Below are positions 19,631 to 31,352 of a DNA stretch of 64,000 nt, piece after piece. This DNA comes from Diadophis punctatus similis. Lineage: Eukaryota; Chordata; Lepidosauria; Squamata; Dipsadidae. Positions within the stretch are counted from its first letter, which is position 1, and the number at the start of each line of letters is the position of its first letter. Location: assembly GCA_023053685.1 (NCBI GenBank), contig JALIGW010000001.1:72015240-72079239 (forward strand), in the 5' to 3' direction. The notes beneath the pieces are model-generated. The model did no database searches, was not told where the DNA came from, and saw nothing but the letters and a program-made list of their open reading frames with translations. The translations under genes were made by a program, and so were the position numbers.

Positions 19631-20153
19631 CACTCCTACATCTATGTAACAAGTCTGTTTGCATTGTACTTACAGGGACTCTCTCTTTTCCTGAGAATTC
19701 TTATTATAATCAGTGTCTGGTGGGAAAAACTCCCGAATATATCTGTAATTCTATCTAATTCTTTCCAGAGACTGGAAATGAATGATTAATTGATGTTTTT
19801 CAGTGGTATATATAACAATACTATAATCTATTTCTTACCTTTTTTTCCACTACTTCAGTCTTCTCCTTATCTAGTTCTCTTCTTTCTAAAAGATGTACTA
19901 TAATACTTTTCTTCAGTTCAGCTGTAGTACAAATTTAATATGAATTAATATAAAGACCTGGCTCTGCCAGTTGGCTTTGGGCCCCAATTGGGGGGGGGGG
20001 TATATCATTCTGGAAGTGGTTGATGAATTAAGAGAAGACCCCCTGTCCCCCCTGTGCATCCTGCTCCCTTCCTCCCCATATTTTAAGTTTAATCTTTACT
20101 ATTGTTATAAATATTTATTCTTTATGGGTTTACTGGTTTTTATTGTTGTAGGC

Positions 20154-20280
20154 CACGAGTGTCAAACTCATGGCGACACGTTGCCGTTGTATCACAGCAT
20201 TTTCCCCCTTTGTGGAACTGGTGTGTGTGTGGCCTGCACATGATGCATCTGGCTGATGGGCCGCCAGTTTGACACCCCTG
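20154..20280. mobile_element. Short family C-like MITE
   Basis: The ends cacgagtgtcaaactca and agtttgacacccctg are complementary and match the family C termini of 4393-4754. The interior is only about 95 bp. No matching 8-bp flanks were found. Confidence 0.6.
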
Positions 20281-21547
20281 TTAGCTGTCCAGCGTTGCCT
20301 CAAAGTGAGATGGCTGGCAAAAATATCTAATAAATAACACGAAACATGAATTCTTCCTATATTGCTTAATCTATAATTCTGACCTCATTATAATTCATGA
20401 ATTCTGACATCTCAGTTCATGAAATTATAGCAAATTGATTATTGAGTATAAGAGGCTTTCTAAGTAAAAAATCAGCAGAAGCTAGTAATAGTTTGATTTC
20501 TTTCATTAGCTAAAATGAAATGGTTATTTAGACACCTGTGGTTTAGTTAGTTTAGTTAGTCATAAAGAAGCAGCAGTGATCATTTAATGCATTCTTATTC
20601 TTTTTTTTTTAATCATCGGGGAGAGAAAACAGTAGTAGGAATGACAGCTTAAAGGTAAGGTAAAGAGGATTCATTTTAGGATGAGTAACCACAGTTTGCA
20701 TGATGGAGGTTCCTAAAGGAATGCTGGGAAACTCTGTATTTTAAAGAACATTTGAGGGAGGGATGCAGAATAGCCCTTCTCTGCTTGAGGCTGTAGAGAC
20801 CTGGCACCAATCAAAACACATTTTGTAAAGCAACTGATCAACACTGACAGGGTAAGCCACTAATATATGAAAATAAGAGCAAACTCCACTCCCTTCTAGT
20901 ACTGATGATGTTACCTAGTTTGGTAATTAAACATCTGCAAGAAAACCATCAAGCTCAGAGAGCAGCAAGGACCCCACAGTTCTACCCTGAGCTACAAATG
21001 TTCTCTTCTATCGATAAACACTTTTTGGTTAGAGAAACTCAGAGCCTGCCTTATATGAGATGGCTCCCAGTGGATTTCATTCTAAATTTTGATATGATTT
21101 ATGTAAATAAGGAATGTAGAATTATAATGGCTGAGTATTTGAGTATTTGATACATCAAAAAAATATAAAGCTAAGGGATAAACAAATAAAAAAACAGATT
21201 TGAAAAAAGAAAAGGCTCAGGAAAGAAAAAGAGTGAAAGTGTAAGAAAGAAAGAGGAAAAGAAGGAAAACTGAGAAAGAATGATTTCCAACTTTCTTTAG
21301 TACAGATATAAGTAAAAAAAATATCAAACTCTTACTTTAAGGTTAACATTTGTCTACATTATTTCCATAATCCCATATCTAATCATCAAAGCCCAGATCA
21401 ACCTTTAATTTCAGTTTCTCACAAAAAGTCCAGTAATGGTTCATATCACTTTAATCACTATTAGTTAGGGAAACCTAACTGATTTATTTAATTGCATCAA
21501 ACTCTAAATAAAACAGGAAGGGAAAATCCTAAACTCCAGTGTAGACC
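20281..21547. other. FMN1 intron, no gene seen
   Basis: AT-rich intron with an A/G-rich run near 21180-21290. Nothing else recognised. Confidence 0.5.
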
Positions 21548-21655
21548 CATGCTTCTCAACTTTGGCAACTTTAAGGTGCATGGACTTCAATTTCCAGAAT
21601 TCCCCAGGCAGCATGAAGTTCACCCATCTTAAACTTGCCAAGACTGAAAAACGCT
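21548..21655. mobile_element. Small hAT-like palindromic MITE remnant
   Basis: Starts catgcttctcaactttggcaac and ends gccaagactgaaaaacgctg, an imperfect inverted repeat around ggacttcaatttccagaattcc. No clear flanking duplication; old copy. Confidence 0.55.
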
Positions 21656-21719
21656 GATCTACAGATAGGGATTTTTTCCATTCCTCGTTTACTGATTCCT
21701 ACTTACTTATGAGCAATCA

Positions 21720-22049
21720 TAATGCAAAATCCTCATTCCCAACTCAACCCACAGTAATGATAATGCAAAATCCCCATTCCCAACCCTGCAAGGCCTCCTG
21801 CACCACCTTGTAAGCCAAAATGGGGCATGGGGGCCCACACGATGCCTTCCACGCCCTGTTTTGGGCCTGGATGGCCTCCTGCACCAACCTGAAAACCAAA
21901 ACAGGGGACGCGGGGGAAACTCCTGGGAAGGGCGGGGTGGGGTGGGGCGGGGCCAGCCAGAGGTGGGATTAGCTGGTTCTCCAAACTGAGTAAAAAGTTA
22001 ACAACCAGTTCCCCTGAACCGTTGCAAACCGGCTGAATCCTACCTCTGC
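21720..22049. mobile_element. GC-rich MITE-like sequence, boundaries unclear
   Basis: Contains a duplicated unit (aatgcaaaatcc(t/c)cattcccaac at 21721 and 21761) and two caaaac(a)gggg / ctcctgcacca blocks. It ends with ccagaggtgggattagc...gaatcctacctctg, whose ends are complementary (21957-22047). Probably a small hAT-type element next to or inside a larger one. Confidence 0.4.
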
Positions 22050-22344
22050 CAATTACTCATTTTGTATGATTAAAACTTCCCAAATGCTTTCAAAAACAAC
22101 AAAACAGCAAGATGATCAACAATAAAAATATCAAAATATATGCAATATCATTGTAGGGAGAATGTCATAATTTTAATTTAAAATTATAGGGAATTATAGG
22201 GAATTTCCTAAGCAATAATAATTTTTTAAAAAGTCAAATTATTAATCACATTAATAATTAGAAAACAGAGGCTTTGTTTTCAGATATTTAGGTATTTTAG
22301 AAGTCATCCAACTCCAGAATGATTCAGAGTCATTTACATAACCA

Positions 22345-22495
22345 GCTGCTGTGGCCTAGAGGTGGAGCTCTTGCCTCACAATCAGGAGGTTGTGAGTTCA
22401 ATCCTAGGTAGAGGCAGATGTAAGGGTCTCCTGCTTGGGCAGGGGGTTGGACTAGATGACCTGCAAGGTCCCTTCCAACTCTGTTAATCTGATCT
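22345..22495 (+). mobile_element. tRNA-derived SINE of a second family
   Basis: The tRNA-like head has an A-box region (gtggcctagaggtggagc) and a B box (gttgtgagttcaatcctagg). The tail gggttggactagatgacctgcaaggtcccttccaactctg resembles CR1-type LINE 3' ends, so it may have borrowed that machinery. Confidence 0.65.
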
Positions 22496-22722
22496 GACAT
22501 TTAAAATAGGACAAAATAATGATTCAAAGTCTGGAAGGACAGACAGGTGTTTAAAAACTTGTGGAACATCATCATGGTAGGAGCTAGATAGATATCTGAC
22601 AGAATCTTAATCCAGAGAAGACAGGACTCCTGGGTCGTGATTGCTTGATTGAGAGGACTTAAATTGCACCAATTCTATCTGATCTTATTGGATGGACAAA
22701 GATGATCTATAATCCTATGAAG

Positions 22723-23017
22723 CAGGGGTGAGTTCTAACTTACCTTGCCGCCAGTTCGCTTCCTCCCACACTGCATGGGCACGCGTGCATTACGCGCTGC
22801 ATGGCCACGCCGCCCAAGCGCATGCACAGTGCCAAAAACCAAGCTTATGCACATGCGCAGAAGCAAAAAACAGCTTCTGTGCATGCGCAGAAGCAAAAAC
22901 CAAAATGGCAGTGCCTATGGCACCGCCATTAGAGCTGGTTCGGGGGCATGGCCAACCAGCAATTGCTCCCGGTTAGGCGAGCGGGAACCGGTCCGAACCA
23001 GGAGCAACCCACCTGTG
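22723..23017. mobile_element. hAT-type MITE, 8-bp TSD ctatgaag, inside a palindrome
   Basis: The 295-bp element starts caggggtgagttc and ends gagcaacccacctgtg, flanked by ctatgaag at 22715-22722 and 23018-23025. It shares the cgcatgcgcagaagcaaaaa blocks with family B. The target was one arm of a host palindrome (tcctatgaagtccttc ... gaaggacttcatagga). Confidence 0.85.
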
Positions 23018-23356
23018 CTATGAAGTCCTTCCTGGCATAAAAAGAAGGACTTCATAGGACATTATCAATGCCTTGAATTATCCCTGGAACTTCAATGGAA
23101 ACTAGGGCAGCCTGTGGAGCAATGGAATCATATTGGCATACAAAGGCAGGCCAAGCACTGCTAATGCGATTGCATTCTGAATCAGTTGCAGCTTCTAAGT
23201 AGTCTTCAATGGCACTCTATGTACAACACATTGCAATTTTCTGACTGTGAAAGGACTAGGCTAGGGCATACTGTAATTGATCATTTGGAAAACTCCTGAT
23301 CCAGGAAAGGCTGCAACTGTTGGACAGATGAAACTGTACCAAAGTCTTGGCTGTGA

Positions 23357-23588
23357 ATAGCAATAGCACTTAGACTTATATACTGCTTCATAGTGCTTTA
23401 CAGCCCTCTCTAAGCGGTTTACAGAGTCAGCATATTGCCCCCAACAATCTGGGTCCTCATTTTACCGACCTCAGAAGGATGGAAGGCTGAGTCAACCTTG
23501 AGCCGGTGAGATTTGAACAGCTGAACTGCAGCTAGCAGTCAGCTGAAGTAGCCTGCAGTGCTGCACTCTAACCACTGCGCCACTGACG
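23357..23588 (-). mobile_element. tRNA-derived SINE (squamate type), subtype 1
   Basis: Minus-strand copy: on the plus strand it reads atagcaatagcacttagac ... cccccaacaatctgggtcctc ... aaccactgcgccac. It ends with the (gctattgctat) tail of subtype 1. Confidence 0.85.
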
Positions 23589-25399
23589 GAATGAGAAAAT
23601 AAGTCTTAGAGGTGATAGATCTTTTCCTTTGGATCTAATCCTTAACAAAATGAAACTCAAGTATAAAGACTAAAAATAACAAAATATTTATTTTGGTACA
23701 AAAGATATAAAAACAATAAATCTTAATAACTACATCTTTGCGGTCTAACACACGTCCTTCTTCAATGAAGGACTGGAGCAGAAGAAGGAGTAATAGAATG
23801 GAATGTGTACATGCGCAGTTCACTCACCACGTGACTGCTTTGCTTTGCTAGGAATCTCTGAATCATAGAGTTCAGCTGACAATCAAAATTTACATCATGA
23901 CAGCCATCTCGGCTCAAAATGATCCCTTGATTGAGCACCAAAGGAAGATATTATACAACTGAAATATAACTGTGGAAAAGGCCCAAGTTGTTTTAAAAAA
24001 CATGACAATGTATGTATTGAGTTGTCCATCTTAAATATTAGTTCAATACATAAAAGTTCATCAACTTCCATGTCATTTGGATGCTTTTTATTAAAATGAT
24101 CCCACAAATGAAATTAAAAAAAACATAGTGATTGCTGAACAATTGATATATAAATTTGATATTTTATATATGTATTTATGCTATGCCTTTATCTAGTTCC
24201 CTATTAGATAAGTAAACTTTTATTGGAGCATTTGACTAATATGTGCAACACACACAATACATAAATCTATTTAAAATTAGAAAACAAAACAAATGAAGAG
24301 AAAGGATGAAGACCAAAGGAAAGTAATGATAACAATGTCCTCCTTGAATAAATGAGGTGTCTACTTTTTTCCAATGAAAAACTTAATAGGAACTTTTATT
24401 GTCTCAAAACCAGATAGATTAATAAACCAAAACTAGGGTCCTTTGCTGTAGGCTAACAGACCAAAGGACTACAATATGTTTAGTAACTATGTAGTCTAAC
24501 AATACTTGAATTCCTTAGTAAACAGGAATTGAGCCTCAGGATTGTGGCTTTTGAAATTAGGGTGTGTTTAGACTTGGAGGCTGCCCAAACTTCTTTCACA
24601 TCTCGAAGGAAAAGCACCATGCCAAACATATGTAATCAGCAAAAAAAAAAAAGTGATTACATTTTGAAGAAAGATCATAAAACAAATGCTCCCATATGTT
24701 GCAGAGATCAAATAGAATATCTGAGAACTTGCACTGCAATGTTTTAACTATATAGTAAAAAGAATGTTCTGATCTGACAATTAATGCAGTGTGTGAAAAA
24801 TAACAGAAAAGGTCATGTAAGTTAATAAAGAATTGTAGAATAAAGAACAACTTATTTTAAAATGTGTATATAGGTATGGGAGAGTGAATTACTCAAGTTT
24901 TGCTTAAAATCTAATCAATTCAAATAAGTAATTTATCATCTCCTGAATCATAAATTGTGGGTCAAAGACAAAGGAGAACAGGAACCATTTAGCTCTCACC
25001 ATCCTAACAATCTTAATGGGGAAATTAATGAAATGAATATCTAAACCAGCATATTTATAGCATATATGGCACATCAGCGTTGTTACTGGGTTTATTTTTT
25101 CAATAGATGAGTTAATTAGGTAGGTATTTGAGTCACTTGGAGTTGCTTTAAATAGAAATGGAGGATAAAATATTTAGCAGAAATTAAATGAATTGTATAT
25201 AATCCAAAGTTTTCATCATTATAGACGGCTCATCTGGATAAGAGGAAATACTCTGAAAATGAAAACAGATGCTACCTAGGACTGCTTTAGCTTTTTTAGC
25301 AGCAGCTGCACACTTTTGGCTCATACTTAAGTAGTGGTTTGCTAGGACACTAACTCCCTTAGTTGCTACTGTTGAACCAGGTACCACCTATTTTATACC
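23589..25399. other. FMN1 intron, no gene seen
   Basis: AT-rich intron. Small stretches such as ggtcctttgc(t/g)gtaggc near 24437 recur near 40082, hinting at an old unclassified repeat. Confidence 0.45.
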
Positions 25400-25860
25400 T
25401 GTGTATTTGATTTTTCTTGTCTATATGTAGGCACTTGCTTTTTTCATCACTGAATTGTATTTTGTTGAATAGGGCTCACTGTTCAAACCTATCAAGATCC
25501 TTCTGAATCTTGAGTCTATCTTCTAAATGTTAGCTATTCCCCCTAGCTTGGTGTCATCTGCAAATTTGATGAGTTCCCTTTCTATGCAGTCTCATCTATA
25601 TCCTTTATTAAGATGTTGAAGAGCATCTTCATAAATTATATAGGGCGCAGAACCTTGAGCTACCCCACTGCATGTTTTACTCTGTGTAGAAGTAGGTCCA
25701 TTGAGGACTACATGCTAAGTGCTCTTGGTCAGCCAATTGTGAATCCATCTGGTGGTGCATTGTTTATCAAGAAGTAGGCCGTAGTCTGTTTGTTAAATGC
25801 CTTGCTGAAGTTCACGTATACTATGTCCACAGCATTTCCCACATCCACTAATTTAAAAAT
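25400..25860 (-). pseudogene. CR1/L3-type LINE reverse transcriptase fragment
   Basis: The minus-strand reading, with frame breaks, gives DIVYVNFSKAFNKQ-like, WIHNWLTKSTQHVVLNG-like and SGVAQGSAP-like segments. These are worn versions of the CR1 RT core (DFSKAFDK, WI.NWL, SGVPQGSVLGP). It is dead by multiple stops. Confidence 0.7.
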
Positions 25861-25864
25861 TAAT

Positions 25865-25974
25865 TAGAATAGGATAGAATAGAATGAGCTGGAAGGGACC
25901 TTGGAGGTCTTCTAGTCCAACTCCCTGCTCAAGCAGAAGAACCTATACCATTTCAGATAAGTGACTGTCTAGAC
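25865..25974 (-). repeat. CR1/L3-type LINE 3' end with (AGAAT) tail
   Basis: tagaataggatagaatagaat is followed by gagctggaagggaccttggagg and cttctagtccaactccctgc, which is the inverted 3' end also present at 51715-52145. The pentamer tract lies where the 3' tail would be. Confidence 0.7.
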
Positions 25975-26100
25975 CAGGGGTAGGCAAAGTTGGCTCTTCT
26001 ATGACTCGTGGACTTCAACTCCCAGAATTCCTGAGCCAATCATGCTAGCTCAGGAATTCTGGGAGTTGAAGTCCACGAGTCATAGAAGAGCCAACTTTGA
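25975..26100. mobile_element. Palindromic hAT-type MITE, family D, right end lost
   Basis: Starts caggggtaggcaaagttgg after gtctagac and runs through both palindrome arms, but instead of gcctacccctg it runs into family C sequence (tttgagtttggtgtcaaactc) at about 26100. The junction shows a later insertion or recombination. Confidence 0.75.
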
Positions 26101-26329
26101 GTTTGGTGTCAAACTCGATTTCATCAGAGTTGTGTTTGACCTTGGGGGGGGGCATGGCCAGGGTGGGCATGGCCAGCTCAATGTAACTCCTGTCGGGGGC
26201 ACCTGTGGTGGCCTGAATACTCTGCCAGCAAAAACAGGCTCCCGAGCTCCGTTTTCGGTTGCCATGGCCTCCTGCAACTCTCTGCTAGTGAAAACAGAGC
26301 TCGGGAGTCTGACAGCCCATGGATAGAAG
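26101..26329 (+). mobile_element. Family C hAT-type MITE, truncated
   Basis: ggtgtcaaactcgatttcatc...gttgtgtttgaccttgggg matches the left half of 4393-4754. The right terminus is missing, as the sequence passes into the L2-like LINE near 26330. Confidence 0.65.
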
Positions 26330-27665
26330 CTGTTTTTAAACCTGTTTGTCCAGCTGGCTATACTTCAATGGCTTCTGCCTGATGGTAAAAGTGAAAAGAG
26401 AGACTGGCCAGGGTGTGAATCATTCCTACATATCTTCCTTACTCTGCTGAAACAGCAAGACATGGCGATGTCATCCAGTGGTGTTAGGGGGCAACCAATG
26501 GTTTCTTGTGCTGAATTAATCACTCTCTGTAGTGCCTTCCTGTCCGCGGCTGTTAAACCAGCTGTCAGGGCAAAGCCATTTTATTTGGGATCTTTGGCCT
26601 GCCACACTTTATACTATTCTACTATGCATTTTCTACTGTGGGAAAATGGGAGGGGGGGATTGTATGAGGTTGTTAGTATGTAGCCATAACAAATTCTTTC
26701 TAGAAAGCCAAGGTCATCCTTTGTCTCTGCACCTGCACGGACGGAGATGGGTGGACTCTGCCAGCATGGCAATTGGAGATTGGACAACGAGATGGATTTG
26801 TGTGTTGGGGGCAAGGACTTGAACTTTCAACTGGATGGTGAAACTTGGAGGACTTCAGATTCGGGTTTCACCCAGATGTACCAACATGGCTCTAATAATA
26901 AATTGGGACTTTGAGGAATACTTTGACTTGGACTCTGATTTAATTTTGGATGCTATTTGGAACCCTGACACCAGCATACCATACTGTTATACAGTATGTG
27001 AGGACACTTTCTATCGTGGACCGATAGAAGGAAGTCATCAGCCGTTGTTCCACCTGATTTTTCCAGAGGACTCTAAGGAAATGAAGTCTCTGTTGAGCCT
27101 CACTAACCACCAGGGATGTGTTGTTTTTCCAGGTGAGGTATTGACTAATGAGCACTCCCAAGAATTTAAAAGAGGAAACCGTCTCCATACGGCTCCTCTT
27201 GATATACAGTGGGGAAGGTACCGGTACTTCTCTTTGCTTCTGGAAATCCAGCACCATCTCCTTTGTCTTGCTAGTGTTTAGATGTAGGTTGTTTTTCGAG
27301 CACCATGTGGATAGCTTCTGGACTTCTTCCCTGTATGCTGATTTGTCCCCTCTAGTTATAAGACTCAGCACCATTGTGTCATCTGCAAACTTTATTATGA
27401 TGGATGGATGGATCAGAGGATATGCAGTCATATGTATACAGCAAGTACACGTAGGGGCTGAGCACACAACCCTGAGGGGAGCCTGTGCTGAGCTTCAGGG
27501 TGGAAGATGTCAAGGACCCAACCCTTACTGTTTGTGGATGATCCATCAGGAAGTCTTTGATCCAGTCACAAGTGAAGGGAGGGAAATTAAGGTCAGTCAG
27601 CTTTTCAATGAGAATGCCTGGTAAGATGGTATTAAAGGCCGAGCTAAAGTCACTCAGTCACATAC
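26330..27665 (-). pseudogene. L2-lineage LINE reverse transcriptase, split by a solo LTR
   Basis: The minus-strand protein reads in order [20 protein letters not shown], [16 protein letters not shown], [12 protein letters not shown] (the catalytic ADD), WCSKNNLHLNTSKTKEMV, SSFKFLGVLIS, AQQRLHFLRVLWKN and STIESVLTYCITVWYAG. After the LTR insert it continues as ADRKALQRVI ... LFSLLPSGR. It covers the C-terminal half of a LINE of L2/Rex-like type, with frame damage. The 408-bp solo LTR (26563-26970) interrupts it between the TVWYAG and ADRKALQ motifs. Confidence 0.82.
26563..26970. mobile_element. Solo LTR with 5-bp TSD ccagc
   Basis: Begins TGTCAGGG and ends CCCTGACA, the usual TG...CA inverted termini, flanked by ccagc at 26558-26562 and 26971-26975. 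Both flanks continue one LINE reading, so the insertion is exact. AATAAA-like signals occur on both strands (plus near 26894, minus near 26580), so orientation is not settled. A 5-bp duplication suits a Gypsy-type or retrovirus-like element. No internal region remains. Confidence 0.85.
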
Positions 27666-28081
27666 ACTCAGAATGGGAAACAGTGCACTAGGTATTAAAC
27701 TGGCACATAGCTCAATGGGAACAACAAATTTAACAAAGAAATATAAAGTCAGGGAAGAAAAACACAGTTTCTTCTATCTTTCTTCCGTTTGGCACAAGCC
27801 TAACAAATCTTGCCTTCTGGTAATTAATCCATCATGGTTTCTCCATCTCTGTATGACTGCTCTGTTAGTAAATCTAACCCTAATTTATAATACTGAATCC
27901 AGGCCTGTCCAATTTCACAATTGGTAACATTCCTTCAAGTTTTGCATGGTATTTACATTTAATTGTCACTGAGAGATTGTTCTACCATAGCAATACAATC
28001 AGTCATAATTGTGATTCTGCCATTTTTGGCAAACATTGTAAACTATAATTAGTGCATGTACATTTTTGCTTTGTTACTCAC
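27666..28081. other. FMN1 intron downstream of exon 28082-28143
   Basis: No repeat or additional exon recognised. Confidence 0.5.
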
Positions 28082-28143
28082 ATTCTCATAAAGAGCTTGA
28101 AGAGTCTCTAAGTCCACCACAGAGTTGTCCAAGTTCATGACAG
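28082..28143 (-). CDS. FMN1: FMN1 exon, FH2 domain (VMNLDNSVVDLETL segment)
   Basis: Minus-strand exon of 62 nt with acceptor tttttcatag and donor GTGAGT. Its first two bases complete an Ala codon begun at the end of exon 60575-60662. It then encodes 20 residues, VMNLDNSVVDLETLQALYEN, and ends in phase 0 before the Arg that starts exon 5990-6081. The N-L-D-x-S-V-V-D-L-E-T-L motif is typical of the FH2 domain of FMN-type formins. It is flanked by about 32 kb and 22 kb introns, each holding one DIRS element. Confidence 0.93.
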
Positions 28144-29103
28144 CTATGAAAAAGGCAGACAAAAATTCAAAAAAAGGAATACATTTCAAGAAAAGACTAA
28201 GCACAATACAGATACTTTTTTAAAAAATGATCTACTGGCCATACAGCTTAATGGATTACACTTTATTAATGCCTTAAGAAAATGTTCCCTCTAACAGTAG
28301 ATAAGAAAACTAGTGGAACCAGGCATCACATTTTAATACAGTCCAGTCGTCTCCTACCCACAATCATGTCTGGGGTGAGCTTATTGTTACCCATGTTACA
28401 GAAAAAGTCAAATGGTAACAATAAGCTTTACACCAGAGTTTGATGGTCTGACTTTAAAAAGTACACATTATAGTCAAATAGCAAAGGAGATCTGTCTTTA
28501 GCTGTTTCAGCCTTTAATGGTTTAATCCATGGATCAACCTGATTGGATACCCAACTTATATGTAACAGTTATACGTTTGCTTAAAGCAACCTATGTAGTT
28601 AGTCATTACACAAACAGTTCCATAAGTATGACTTCAAAAGTCATACTTCATTTAGAATATTTAATTCTAAATATTTCATTTAGAATTAAACAGGAAGGGC
28701 AAGTAACATATTTAATAATAGCAAAGATATAAGGATTTAGGCTGGTAAGACAGAATTCATTAAGAATGATTTCAGAAGTTTATCTTAGTGCTACTTAAAA
28801 AGAAATCAAGAAAGCAAAATTAGTTTTTAATATTTAAAAATCTCTAGCAAAGAAAGGAGATCAAATTTCTATGACTTCTGACAGGCAGGAAACATTCAGA
28901 CTGAGAAACACGTATAACCATACATCATACCAGAAGAGATTATCTAGTGGGGATAAATATTGATTTATCTTTATTAAGGAAAACAATTCTTTAGATATTG
29001 AAATGGGCCTCTGTTAAATTCACATACCATGTTTGTTTATAATTTATCAAGTCCGGAACTGTATTTCAACAGAATTATTCACATGGCAGGCTTTCTACAT
29101 ACC
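28144..29103. other. FMN1 intron with small hairpins, no gene seen
   Basis: Contains an inverted repeat gcttattgttacc...ggtaacaataagc at about 28378-28427 and a short repeat of tttagaat near 28650-28685. Otherwise AT-rich intron. Confidence 0.5.
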
Positions 29104-29111
29104 CTATAGAA

Positions 29112-29490
29112 TAGTGATAGCGAACCTTTCTTTGCTCGGGTGCCAAAAGGGTGTGCGCACGTGTCCACACCCATAATGCAATGCCCTCCCCCACGCATGT
29201 GCGCACAACACCGTCCTGCGCTTCCCCCTGCGCATGTGCGTAGGCCTTACTGAAGCTTCTGGCCTTCCAGTAGGCCCATTTGGTCCGTTTTTCGCTATCC
29301 ACAGGCTCCAGAGGCCTCCCTGAAGCCTGGGGAAGGTGAAAACGGCCTCCCCCGCCCTTCGGAAGGCCGAAAATCAGCTGGCCAGCATGCACATGTGTGC
29401 TGGAGCTTACATAGGGCAACGCCTCGTGTGCCCTCAGATATGGCTCCGTGTGCCACCTGTGGCACCCGTGCCATAGGTTCGCCATCATGG
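29112..29490 (+). mobile_element. hAT-type MITE, family A, 8-bp TSD ctatagaa
   Basis: The 379-bp element starts tagtgatagcgaacc and ends ggttcgccatcatgg, flanked by ctatagaa at 29104-29111 and 29491-29498. It has the same internal order (gtgccaaaagggtg, aggctccagagg, gtggcacccgtgccat) as 3436-3819. Confidence 0.9.
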
Positions 29491-29937
29491 CTATAGAATA
29501 TCTGGTGAAGTCATTAATAAAGTTCTTTATTTATTTGAAATAGGTTTCTGTCACCTTTTACATCTGGGGTAGAACTTACACATGCAAAATAACTACTAAA
29601 ACAAATTTTTCATCATCATCATTTTAGCCATTGTCCACTGCAGGATGAAGGCCTCTTCTGCATGTTTCCAACCAATATGGACCTGAACTTAAGTTAAAAA
29701 AAACTTAATTAAAGCTGACACAATCTAGAAATTCCCAAGTGAACAAAACAGCCTCAACAGGAACAAGGTAATGGGTTATATTATTTTTTTTAAAAAAAGT
29801 TTATTAGTTTATAATATAGCATACAAAGAAAATACAAAAGTAAATGGTAGGGAAAATAGGGAAGGTAAAAAGGGAAAGGGAAAGGGAGGGAAAGAAAAGT
29901 GGGGGAAGGGTATTGATTTCCGATTTCCTTTGGTGCA

Positions 29938-30156
29938 GTAGCAATAGCACTTAGACTTCTATACCGCTTCATAGTGCTTTACAGCCCTCTCTAAGCGGTT
30001 TACAGAGTTCAGCATATTGCCCCCAACAATCTGGGTCCTCATTTTACCGACCTCAGAAGGATGGAAGGCTGAGTCAACCTTGAGACTGGTGAGATTTGAA
30101 CAGCTGAACTGCTGAACTGCAGTGCTGCATTTTAACCACTGCGCCACCTCGGCTCT
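29938..30156 (-). mobile_element. tRNA-derived SINE, subtype 1
   Basis: The plus strand reads gtagcaatagcacttagac ... cccccaacaatctgggtcc ... aaccactgcgccacctcggc. It is inserted next to an L1-like 3' end. Confidence 0.85.
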
Positions 30157-30169
30157 TTTAGTAGAATAG

Positions 30170-30720
30170 GGCATCAACACCAAACCTCTGCTTTTTACTT
30201 TTACATAATCATATTAACTAGCCGTTTCTATAACAACAAATCTCTCTAATTGGTAAAACCCAAAATCAAAGTTTCATTTTTTCCCACCTCAAGCACAAAG
30301 TCCAGAATTGGTTTCCAAGTAGAAATAAAAGTATTTATATATATTTTTTCCTTGATCAAAACAGTCAATTTAGCCATCTCTACTAACTCCATCAGTTTTT
30401 GCAGACATTTATCCATTGTGGGGTTTGAGGTGACCTCCCATTTTTGTTCATAAAGTAGTCTTGCTGCCATCAACATATACGACATCAGAGTTCCAATTTT
30501 TTTCCCAAGTCATTTCCATTAAACCCAAAAGAAAAGTCTCTGGTTTTCTTTTTATATTCACTGTAAGAATTTTCTATATTAAAATATGAATCCTATTCCA
30601 ATATTTTTTGGCTTTATCACGCATCCGCTATAAACGATAAAAAGTCCCTTCTTTACAGTTACATTTCCAACATTCATTTGAAGTGCATGTGGGTTATATT
30701 CTTGAATTTTAATTTACCCT
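30170..30720 (-). pseudogene. L1-type LINE ORF2 C-terminal fragment
   Basis: The minus-strand ORF (30485 to 30246) reads YMLMAARLLYEQKW ... TVDKCLQKLMELVEMAKLT-like, then WKPILDFVLE. This is the ending of L1-type ORF2 in reptiles, where a helical AARLL..KW segment precedes ..EMAKLT. The poly(A)-proximal piece recurs at 37190-37345. The minus-strand T/A-rich sequence at 29780-29930 may be its 3' UTR, now split off by the SINE 29938-30156. Confidence 0.7.
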
Positions 30721-30737
30721 AAGTATTCTGTCCTTAT

Positions 30738-30980
30738 GAACCACGGTGGCACAGTGGTTAGAGTGCAGTGCTGCAGGCTACTTCTGCTGCATGCCAGCTG
30801 CCTGCAATTTGGCAGTTCAAATCTCACCAGGCTCAAGGTTGATTCAGCCTTCCATCCTTCCAATGTGGGTAAAATGAGGACCCAGATTGTTGGGGGCAAT
30901 ATGCTGACTCTGTAAACAGCTTAGAGAGGGCTGTAAAGCACTGTAAAGCGGTATATAAGTGTAAGTGCTATTGCTATTGC
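30738..30980 (+). mobile_element. tRNA-derived SINE, subtype 1
   Basis: A box ggtggcacagtggttagag, B-box region ggcagttcaaatctcacc, body gaggacccagattgttgggg and tail gtgctattgctattgc. Essentially full length. Confidence 0.87.
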
Positions 30981-31029
30981 TTATAGGAGAAACATCAGAT
31001 CAAATCAAATCTGTATTATTGTCATAGGC

Positions 31030-31209
31030 CAGTGGTTCTTATCCTTGTCTTCACCATAGAACTCCTTTGCATACTTTTTGTGGCCCTGGACCATGGCCAT
31101 GGTTAAATCTTAACTCAAGATTTAAATCATAACATTTCTTCAAGCCTTTGTAGACCCCCTGTGATGACATCACATCAATAGTCCGGGGAGCACAGGTTGA
31201 GAACTGTTG
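31030..31209. mobile_element. hAT-type MITE, TSD tcatag(g/a)c
   Basis: Starts cagtggttcttatcc and ends caggttgagaactgttg, flanked by tcataggc (31022-31029) and tcatagac (31210-31217). The second flank was then used again as target by the element at 31218. Confidence 0.82.
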
Positions 31210-31217
31210 TCATAGAC

Positions 31218-31352
31218 CAGGGGTAGGCAAAGTTGGCTCTTCTATGACTCATGGACTTCAACTCCCAGACTTTCTGAGCCAATCATGCTAGCTCAGGAAT
31301 TCTGGGAGGTGAAGTCCACGAGTCATAGAAGAGCCAACTTTGCCTACCCCTG
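31218..31352. mobile_element. Palindromic hAT-type MITE, family D, 8-bp TSD tcatagac
   Basis: A 135-bp palindrome with caggggtaggc / gcctacccctg ends, flanked by tcatagac at 31210-31217 and 31353-31360. Nearly identical to the 5510-5644 copy. Confidence 0.92.
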
